DNA of 64,000 nt from SIG299 sp051880375 (GTDB lineage: Bacteria; Bacillota; Clostridia; Lachnospirales; Lachnospiraceae), in NCBI GenBank assembly GCA_051880375.1, contig JBJENV010000060.1, positions 62,001-126,000 of the forward strand, in the 5' to 3' direction. Position 1 is the first letter of the stretch. Each line of letters opens with the position of its first letter. Shown piece by piece: positions 57,827 to 64,000 of this stretch. The notes below the pieces were generated by a model. It made no database searches and was not told the origin of the DNA. It was given only the letters and a program-made list of their open reading frames with translations. Position numbers and translations under genes: made by a program.

Positions 57827-57866
57827 AGGATAGAAAAAGGTAAGCTTTGAGAAAGAGGTAAGTGAC

Positions 57867-59279
57867 ATGAGTGAACACGAAAACACATTTTTAGAAACAG
57901 AGGGGATAGGCAGGCTGATGAGAAAGTATGCCGTTCCGTGCATTATTTCTCTGCTGGTGGCGGCTCTTTATAACATTGTGGACCAGATTTTCATTGCGAA
58001 TGCAGACTATCTTGGTTCCTACGGAAATGCGGCAAATACGGTAGTCTATCCGCTTACGGTAGTTGCGCTTGCCATTGCGGTTATGATTGGTGACGGCTGC
58101 TGCGCCTATGTCAGTATCTGTCTTGGTGCGAGAGAAAAGGAGAAGGCGGGCGGAAGCATCGGAAGTGCGGTTCTGCTTTCGACACTCTGCGGCATTTTGC
58201 TGCTGGTGCTGTATTTTGTGTTTCAGACACCGATTCTGACGCTGTTTGGCGGAACGGTGAATGCGGAAACCTTTGTACAGTCAAAAGAATATTTTACTTA
58301 TATTACGATAGGAATTCCGTTCTATGTATTCGGACAGGCAATGAATCCGGTCATCCGTTCCGATGGTAGCCCGAAGTTTGCCATGTTTTCGACGTTGGCA
58401 GGAGCGGTAGTGAACATCATTCTGGACCCGGTTTTTATTTTTGTTTTCAGGTGGGGGATGATGGGTGCCGCGGTAGCTACCGTACTTGGTCAGGTATTGA
58501 CGGCAGCACTTGCAATAGCCTATCTGTTCCGCATGAAGGCGGTGAAGCTGCAAAAGCAGAGCTTCCGTTTTCATCCGGAGCTTATGAAAAAGTATCTGCC
58601 GCTCGGTATCTGCAGCTTCCTGTCGCAGATTTCACTTGTTGCGGCAATGGCGGCAATCAACAATATGATTCAGAAGTACAGTGCACTTGATCCGGTATTC
58701 GGGCAGCCTGAATATGCACAGATACCGATGGCAGTCATCGGTATCGTGATGAAGTTTTTCCAGATTGTCATTTCGATTGTTGTCGGCATGGCAGCAGGAT
58801 GTATTCCGATTGTCGGTTTTAACGTAGGAGCCGGAAGAAAGGACAGGGCAAAGAGCCTGTTTAGCAGACTTTTAACTGCAGAGGCTGCGGTCGGTCTGAT
58901 TGCATTGCTGATTGTACAGCTCTTCCCGAGACAGATTATCGGAATTTTCGGCGCAGCAAACGAAAGTGTTTACTATACCGAATTTGCGGTCAAGTCGTTC
59001 CGTACCTACCTGTGCATGATGGTATTTGCGTGTGTCAATAAGGCAGCCTTTATCTTTTTACAGTCGCTTGGAAAGCCGTGGATTTCCACCTTCCTCTCCA
59101 TGATACGAGAGGTTGTGTTCGGCGTCGGCTTTGCCCTGCTGCTCCCGCTTTGGTTCGGACTCGACGGCGTCCTTTACTCCATGCCGGTTTCCGACATCCT
59201 GACCTTTATCGCATCCGTTATTGTCATCATCCTGACCTATAAAGAGCTGAACCAGCCGAACAAGGAACGGGATATATAA
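57867..59279 (+). CDS. MATE family multidrug exporter
   Basis: The 470-residue protein has twelve hydrophobic segments in two similar halves, with the MATE features RLMRKYAVPCIISLLVAALYNIVDQIFI, YFTYITIGIPFYVFGQAMNPVIRSDGSPKFAMFSTLAGAVVNIILDPVFIFVFRWGMMGAAVATVLGQ and, in the second half, VVGMAAGCIPIVGFNVGAG and FLQSLGKPWISTFLS. Such pumps expel cationic drugs or metabolites with Na+ or H+ exchange; the true substrate is not predictable. AAAGAGG precedes ATG. The 120-base leader holds an attenuator-like structure that may tie expression to translation stress. Confidence 0.93.
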   Translation: MSEHENTFLETEGIGRLMRKYAVPCIISLLVAALYNIVDQIFIANADYLGSYGNAANTVVYPLTVVALAIAVMIGDGCCAYVSICLGAREKEKAGGSIGSAVLLSTLCGILLLVLYFVFQTPILTLFGGTVNAETFVQSKEYFTYITIGIPFYVFGQAMNPVIRSDGSPKFAMFSTLAGAVVNIILDPVFIFVFRWGMMGAAVATVLGQVLTAALAIAYLFRMKAVKLQKQSFRFHPELMKKYLPLGICSFLSQISLVAAMAAINNMIQKYSALDPVFGQPEYAQIPMAVIGIVMKFFQIVISIVVGMAAGCIPIVGFNVGAGRKDRAKSLFSRLLTAEAAVGLIALLIVQLFPRQIIGIFGAANESVYYTEFAVKSFRTYLCMMVFACVNKAAFIFLQSLGKPWISTFLSMIREVVFGVGFALLLPLWFGLDGVLYSMPVSDILTFIASVIVIILTYKELNQPNKERDI

Positions 59280-59292
59280 AAACAAGACACAT

Positions 59293-59538
59293 AAAAACAA
59301 GAGATTCCTGCAGCTTTGTGAGGAAAGACTCTATAATAAGAAAATGAAATTCAGACAGGGACGATATGCACCGTCTAAAAGACAGCCGGGCAAATTTGTC
59401 TGACATAATACGGACACTCGTGTCCGTGTTAGACAGACAAATTTGTTTGGATGTCTCTTTTGTCGGTGTGTGAGCCCTGTCTGAATTCCATTTTCTATTA
59501 TTTTTGCTCTACAAAACTGCAGGAACCTCTTGTTTTTT
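59293..59538. repeat. Continuous 246-nt imperfect palindrome before argS
   Basis: The two halves pair over nearly all their length. AAAAACAAGAG...TCCTGCAG (from 59293) pairs with CTGCAGGA...CTCTTGTTTTT (to 59538). CAGACAGGG at 59352-59360 pairs with CCCTGTCTG at 59475-59483. CAAATTTGTCTG at 59391-59402 pairs with CAGACAAATTTG at 59434-59445. The tip is GGACAC/GTGTCC. No reading frame fills it. It occupies most of the 336-base gap between the MATE gene and argS. The core arms resemble the 28-nt units at 43530-43613. It is perhaps a MITE-like element or a structured RNA. Confidence 0.82.
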
Positions 59539-59615
59539 CTACTATTGTATGATACATTATACTTATTCAGTTAAAACTAGATATAACATTTGTTTTCACC
59601 CATTGGAGGATGTTT

Positions 59616-61409
59616 ATGAAACCATTGATTGATATGATTGGAACAGAGTTGAAGCAGGCGTTTGCCGCGTGCGGCTACGAGGAGAGCTTCGGACAGGTAA
59701 CCTTGTCGAATCGGCCGGATTTGTGCCAGTATCAGTGTAACGGTGCGATGGCTGCGGCAAAGACGTATAAAAAGGCACCGATTCTGATTGCTAACGAGGT
59801 AGTAGCAGCGTTAAACAAGAAGCTGTTTTCCGAGGTGACGGCAGTTGCTCCGGGCTTTATCAATATCAAGGTCTGCCCTTATTTCCTGACACTTTATCTG
59901 GAGGATATGCTCCACGAAAAGAATTATGGCTATGAACAGGGAAAACCGCAGAAGATTGTCATTGATTACGGCGGACCGAACGTAGCAAAGCCGCTCCACA
60001 TCGGTCATCTGCGCTCGGCGGTCATCGGAGAAAGCGTTAAGCGCATCTGCCGCTTCGCAGGAAACGAGGTCATCGGGGATGTGCATCTTGGTGACTGGGG
60101 CTTACAGATGGGCCTGATTATCGAGGAATTGAGAGAGAGAAAACCGGAGCTTCCTTACTTTGATGAGGGCTTTACCGGAGAATATCCGAAGGAAGCACCG
60201 TTTACCATCAGTGAACTGGAGGAAATTTATCCTTGTGCCAGCGGAAAGTCCAAGGTGGACGAGGCGTTTAAGGAAAGAGCGCATACGGCAACTGCAAAGC
60301 TGCAGGAGGGTTATGCTCCGTATCTTGCACTCTGGAAGCACATTCTGCATGTTTCGGTAGAGGATTTAAAGAGAAATTACGAAAATCTGGATGTTTCGTT
60401 TGACTTGTGGCTCGGAGAAAGTGATGCCCAGCCGTATATTCCGGATATGATTGACGATATGGTAAAGAAGGGCTATGCAAAAGAGAGCATGGGCGCTCTG
60501 GTGGTAGACATCAGAGAGGACGGCGATTCCAAGGAGCTTCCGCCATGTATCGTAAGAAAATCCGACGGTGCGGCACTTTATGAAACGACCGACCTTGCAA
60601 CGATTATTCAGAGAGAAAAGGATTATCAACCGGACCGCTATATCTATGTGGCGGATAAGCGTCAGGAACTTCACTTTGTACAGGTGTTCCGTGCGGCAAA
60701 GAAGTGCGGTCTTGTCGCACCGGAGAAGGAGCTTTACTTCCTGGGCTTCGGTACGGTAAACGGAAAGGACGGCAAGCCGTTTAAGACAAGAGACGGTGGC
60801 GTGATGCGTTTGGAAACCTTGATTTCGGGTGTAAACGAAGAAGTTTATAAAAAGATTATGTCTGCGCGTGAGATGCCGGAGGAGAAAGCAAGACAGATTG
60901 CAAAGAAGGTCGGACTTGCGGCTCTCAAGTATGCAGATTTGTCAAATCAGGCAGCCAAGGATTACATTTTTGATATTGACCGCTTTACCTCATTTGAAGG
61001 AAATACCGGGCCATATATCCTGTATACGATGGTTCGTATCAAGTCAATTCTCGCAAAGTATGAGGAGCAGAGCGGAAATGCAGGCAATACAACAAAGGGA
61101 AAAATTGCTCATCCGTATCATGAAAATGATACAAGAGAGTACGGTGCATCGGAAATTGACCTGATGCTGACAGCAGCCAAATTCAATGATGTTATTGCGC
61201 ATGTCTATCAGGAAATTGCGCCGCATAAGCTCTGTCAGTACATTTACGATATGGCAAATGCGTTTAACAGCTTCTACCATGAAAATAAAATCATGAGTGA
61301 GGAAAATAAGGAGAAGCAGGGTGAGTGGATTGCGCTCATTACGCTTGTGCTTCGTCTGCTTGAAATCTGCACCGATCTGCTTGGTTTTGAAGCACCGGAG
61401 CGTATGTAG
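59616..61409 (+). CDS. argS: Arginyl-tRNA synthetase
   Basis: The 597-residue class I synthetase has the N-terminal Arg-N domain (MKPLIDMIGTELKQAFAACGY...) and the HIGH motif in GGPNVAKPLHIGHLRSAVIGES. LGDWGLQMG, VVDIREDGDSKELPPCIVRKSDGAALYETTDLA and FKTRDGGVMRLETL follow, the last in the position of the weak KMSK region of ArgRS. The alpha-helical anticodon domain ends LRLLEICTDLLGFEAPERM. Frame is open from ATG 59610, but GGAGG at 59605-59609 touches it, so ATG 59616 was chosen. No T-box is seen upstream; the long palindrome is there instead. Confidence 0.94.
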   Translation: MKPLIDMIGTELKQAFAACGYEESFGQVTLSNRPDLCQYQCNGAMAAAKTYKKAPILIANEVVAALNKKLFSEVTAVAPGFINIKVCPYFLTLYLEDMLHEKNYGYEQGKPQKIVIDYGGPNVAKPLHIGHLRSAVIGESVKRICRFAGNEVIGDVHLGDWGLQMGLIIEELRERKPELPYFDEGFTGEYPKEAPFTISELEEIYPCASGKSKVDEAFKERAHTATAKLQEGYAPYLALWKHILHVSVEDLKRNYENLDVSFDLWLGESDAQPYIPDMIDDMVKKGYAKESMGALVVDIREDGDSKELPPCIVRKSDGAALYETTDLATIIQREKDYQPDRYIYVADKRQELHFVQVFRAAKKCGLVAPEKELYFLGFGTVNGKDGKPFKTRDGGVMRLETLISGVNEEVYKKIMSAREMPEEKARQIAKKVGLAALKYADLSNQAAKDYIFDIDRFTSFEGNTGPYILYTMVRIKSILAKYEEQSGNAGNTTKGKIAHPYHENDTREYGASEIDLMLTAAKFNDVIAHVYQEIAPHKLCQYIYDMANAFNSFYHENKIMSEENKEKQGEWIALITLVLRLLEICTDLLGFEAPERM

Positions 61410-61415
61410 AAAAAA

Positions 61416-61447
61416 CTGACCGGCGTGTATGAAACACTGCCGGTCAG
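61416..61447. other. Hairpin between argS and the ATPase gene
   Basis: CTGACCGGC at 61416-61424 pairs with GCCGGTCAG at 61439-61447. It has no T run on the plus strand, but AAAAAA before it gives one on the minus strand. It may terminate or stabilise the argS transcript weakly. Confidence 0.5.
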
Positions 61448-61471
61448 CAGGATATCATTTGGAGGACCTTA

Positions 61472-62845
61472 ATGTTCATCGGAAGAACGCAGGAATTGCG
61501 ACAACTGGAAGAGGCCTATCGTATGGAACGAAGCACGGCTGTTGTTCTGTACGGAAGAAAGGGCATCGGGAAAACAGAGCTGGCTCGTATGTTTATGAAG
61601 GACAAGCCGGCTGTTTTCTATGCCGCTAAGGAACTTTCCGAGCAGGAACAATGCTATCTTGCGGCAGAGGAACTCGGGGTAGATAAGCAAGTCTCGGATG
61701 AGGCATTACAGAAGGTGCCGGAGTTAAACGAAACACTGCTGCGTGCTGCGGAAAACTGTGCAGCGCAAGGAAAGAAAGTTGTGATTGTATTAGATGAATT
61801 CCACTTTATGGTAAAGACGGGGAGAAGCTTTTTGGAGGCATTCATCCAGATGATGAACGAAAGCAGCCAAAGATATATGTTCCTTCTCATCAGTTCATCG
61901 GTCAACTGGGTAGAAAACAGTATGGCAGAGGATTTGTCCATTGGCGCCAGATACCTTTCCGGTGTCATTAAGTTAAAGGAATTTACGTTTGCCATGCTGG
62001 TAAACCGTTTCCCCAATATGCCGGTGGAGCAGACGATTTACGTGAATGCAGTGCTTGGCGGAATACCGGGATATCTGGAATACTGGGAGGAAAAAGAGTC
62101 CGTACAGGAAAATATTCGTCGGATATTGCTTACAAAAAATGCGCCGTTGCTGTATGAAGCGGAGTATTTTCTAAAGAGTGAGCTGCGTGAGCTTGGTGCC
62201 TACAATGCCATTTTGGCGGCCCTGGCAAGCGGCAAATATAAATTAAATGATATTTATGCAAGAACCGGATTTTCCAGGGCAAAAATCAGCGTTTACATTA
62301 AAAATCTGATTGAGCTTGACATTGTGGAGAAGATTTTTTCGTATGATGCGGCGGAGCATGCGAACGTCCAAAAGGGACTTTACCGCTTAAAGGATAATTA
62401 CCTGCGATTTTGGTATCGTTATGTGTTCCCGAATCTTTCCGCTATCCTGTCGGCAAAAGAGGAGGTACTGCAAACGCGGATTCTGCCGACCTTCGATGAT
62501 TATGTACGTGAGTGCTTCGGAAGCGTCTGCAGTGAGTATCTGAAACTGATGGGAGAATACGGACGCTTACAGCACCGGTATACGACATGGGGCGCATGGT
62601 ACGGAAAGACCGGATTAATTGATATTGTGGCGGGAGACGATAAAGGAAACACGCTGGTTGGCTTCTGCCGCTTCGACAACAGACAGGTGACAAAACAAGA
62701 CTATGAGGGCTATATGGAGCTGCTTGACTTTGCAACCTTAGTGCCGCAGGAAGTTTATATCTTCTCGAAGGCAGGATTTGAGGGTGAACTTAAGAACTTT
62801 GCGGCAGGAAAGGAGCTTCATCTGGTCGGTTTGGAGGACTTATAG
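61472..62845 (+). CDS. Archaeal-type AAA ATPase with DUF234 C-terminal domain
   Basis: The 457-residue protein begins MFIGRTQELRQLEEAYRMER and has the Walker A motif GRKGIGKTEL at 28-37. The Walker B motif is VVIVLDEFHFM, and a sensor-like LISSSVNWVENSM follows. A winged-helix segment is at KYKLNDIYARTGFSRAKISVYIKNLIELDIVEKI. The C-terminal DUF234 region with LRFWYRYVFPNLS resembles a PD-(D/E)XK-type fold in this family (IDIVAGDDKGNTLVGFCRF). Function is unknown; family members are widespread and sometimes mobile. GGAGG precedes ATG. It runs in the same direction as argS and the next ATPase gene, 16 bases away. Confidence 0.85.
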   Translation: MFIGRTQELRQLEEAYRMERSTAVVLYGRKGIGKTELARMFMKDKPAVFYAAKELSEQEQCYLAAEELGVDKQVSDEALQKVPELNETLLRAAENCAAQGKKVVIVLDEFHFMVKTGRSFLEAFIQMMNESSQRYMFLLISSSVNWVENSMAEDLSIGARYLSGVIKLKEFTFAMLVNRFPNMPVEQTIYVNAVLGGIPGYLEYWEEKESVQENIRRILLTKNAPLLYEAEYFLKSELRELGAYNAILAALASGKYKLNDIYARTGFSRAKISVYIKNLIELDIVEKIFSYDAAEHANVQKGLYRLKDNYLRFWYRYVFPNLSAILSAKEEVLQTRILPTFDDYVRECFGSVCSEYLKLMGEYGRLQHRYTTWGAWYGKTGLIDIVAGDDKGNTLVGFCRFDNRQVTKQDYEGYMELLDFATLVPQEVYIFSKAGFEGELKNFAAGKELHLVGLEDL

Positions 62846-62861
62846 CAGAAAGGGTGAAATT

Positions 62862-64000
62862 ATGTATCGACAATTATCCAGATTAGTGATATACCGTAAT
62901 ATAGACAGGGACAGTATTTTGTTTTCCCTGGCAGATGCTATGGAGGCTTATGAAAAGGGTCGCGCCGATCAGGAGGAAACGGTCAGCCGTTTCTATACAC
63001 AGGTGCATCGGCTGCTGGATGTAGCAACACAGTATGGTTTTGACGGAAATCTGTGGCAGAATTATCTGGCGTTTCTGCTCGCTATGACGGAGACTCCGTT
63101 CGGACTTGTGTGTGAAAAGCGAGGTGCCACGGAAGGCAGCGTCAATGAATTTGCCAAGGCAGACTTTGAAATATTCTGGTATCTGTTCCATTATGACTTT
63201 TCCAGATGGGAAGAGGAGTTCGGGATAGACTGTTTTTCTGTCATTATATCGTATCAGTCCATTCAAAAGGAAGAAAAATACTATAATAAAAGTGTCAGTG
63301 ACAGAGTACGTGCTTTAAGCAAAGCGATTGCAGAGGCGGCGGACGGGCAGCAGGTTTTTGACGTTGTGACGGAGTTTTACCGGGTACACGGAGTCGGCAT
63401 GATCGGCTTAAATAAGGCATTCCGTCTTGCTGAGCACGGTGAACTGATTCCGATTACGAATACCGAAGAGGTACATCTTACCGATATTATCGGTTACGAA
63501 TCGCAGAAACAGAAGCTGGTGGAAAATACGAAGGCTTTTGTAGAAGGAAGAAAAGCAAACAATGTGCTGCTGTTCGGGGATGCCGGTACGGGAAAATCGA
63601 CCAGCATTAAGGCAATTCTCAATGAATATTATGGTGACGGACTTCGTATGATTGAGATTTACAAGCATCAGTTTTCCGAGCTTGCCGGTCTGATTTCCTG
63701 CGTGAAGAACCGGAACTATAAGTTCATCATTTACATGGATGATTTGTCCTTTGAGGAATTTGAAATAGAGTATAAGTATCTGAAGGCAGTGATTGAAGGC
63801 GGGCTTGAAATCAAACCGGACAATGTACTCATTTATGCGACCTCGAATCGCAGGCATTTGATTCGTGAGACATGGTCTGACCGTTCCGATATGTCAAAGG
63901 ATGAACTGCATCGTTCCGACACCATGCAGGAAAAGCTGTCTTTAGTTGCAAGATTTGGAATCAGCATCAGTTTTATGGCACCGAACCAGAAAGAATACTT
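62862..64000 (+). CDS. DUF815 family AAA ATPase (3' end outside the window)
   Basis: The frame runs from ATG 62862 to the window end without a stop, giving at least 379 residues. A helical N-terminal part (about 1-190) is followed by ITNTEEVHLTDIIGYESQKQKLVENT. The Walker A motif GDAGTGKST begins near residue 240, and Walker B is IIYMDDLSFEEFE; IYATSNRRHLIRETWSDR and the DELHRSDTMQEKLSLVARFG stretch follow, all typical of DUF815. Function is unknown. AGAAAGGGTGA precedes ATG. It probably forms an operon with the DUF234 ATPase. Confidence 0.86.
   Translation, partial: MYRQLSRLVIYRNIDRDSILFSLADAMEAYEKGRADQEETVSRFYTQVHRLLDVATQYGFDGNLWQNYLAFLLAMTETPFGLVCEKRGATEGSVNEFAKADFEIFWYLFHYDFSRWEEEFGIDCFSVIISYQSIQKEEKYYNKSVSDRVRALSKAIAEAADGQQVFDVVTEFYRVHGVGMIGLNKAFRLAEHGELIPITNTEEVHLTDIIGYESQKQKLVENTKAFVEGRKANNVLLFGDAGTGKSTSIKAILNEYYGDGLRMIEIYKHQFSELAGLISCVKNRNYKFIIYMDDLSFEEFEIEYKYLKAVIEGGLEIKPDNVLIYATSNRRHLIRETWSDRSDMSKDELHRSDTMQEKLSLVARFGISISFMAPNQKEY

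Noticed and set aside
59280..59615. T-box leader for argS
   Set aside because: No AGGGTGGNACCGCG-type T-box sequence or specifier loop is present; the gap is filled by the long palindrome.

Overview
The window looks like a chromosomal segment of an anaerobic, spore-forming Firmicute, most likely a Lachnospiraceae-type Clostridia. Three sporulation genes are present (gpr, spoIIP and a sigK without a pro-sequence). The block rpsT / gpr-spoIIP-lepA-hemW / hrcA-grpE-dnaK-dnaJ-prmA / rsmE / mtaB keeps the order known from Bacillus subtilis. The species cannot be named from the sequence alone.

Layout. (1) 1-11.4 kb is a visibly AT-rich surface-glycan locus. It starts with a PglC-like phosphoglycosyltransferase, an ATP-grasp ligase and a GT-B-like transferase, followed by a broken NeuD-like gene. 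A near-complete CMP-legionaminic acid operon follows: legB, a frameshifted membrane acyltransferase, legC, ptmE, legH, legI, legG and legF. (2) 11.4-15.1 kb is a scar zone: an IS66-family element with intact ends but a frameshifted transposase, then a decayed Rpn/PD-(D/E)XK nuclease-transposase gene. (3) 15.2-19.2 kb holds a HelD-like helicase and a zinc-ribbon membrane protein. (4) 19.3-43.5 kb is the conserved housekeeping backbone: hisS, rpsT, the sporulation/lepA/hemW run, a GH5 lipoprotein, the CIRCE-controlled heat-shock operon, prmA, a Xaa-Pro peptidase, a TRIC-like channel, rsmE, a cysteine desulfurase, a TPR-GGDEF protein, thiI, an HPr-like protein and mtaB. (5) 43.6-49.8 kb holds ireB-ruvX-DUF1292, RNase J, an MltG-like stub, the trmR/trhP tRNA-modification pair and sigK. 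(6) 49.7-64 kb holds two AI-2E-family membrane proteins, GtrA, an RlmI-like methyltransferase, a nucleoid-associated protein, a PadR-DUF1700-DUF4097-PspC envelope module, a MATE exporter with an attenuator-like leader, argS and two AAA-type ATPases, the last cut off by the window end.

Functional links. The leg genes together would make CMP-legionaminic acid from a GDP-GlcNAc-type precursor. The PGT, ATP-grasp and GT-B genes could build or decorate the glycan that receives it. The desulfurase and ThiI can supply 4-thiouridine; TrmR and TrhP act on tRNA U34; MtaB acts on tRNA A37. HrcA and CIRCE control the chaperone operon.

Most unusual non-coding content: three copies of a hairpin module that sits between two Shine-Dalgarno sequences, a tandem array of three 28-nt hairpin units before ireB, a roughly 245-nt continuous palindrome before argS whose core resembles those units, a 12-bp hairpin that both ends sigK and ends the facing gene, and a terminator-like hairpin overlapping a five-codon reading frame in the MATE leader.
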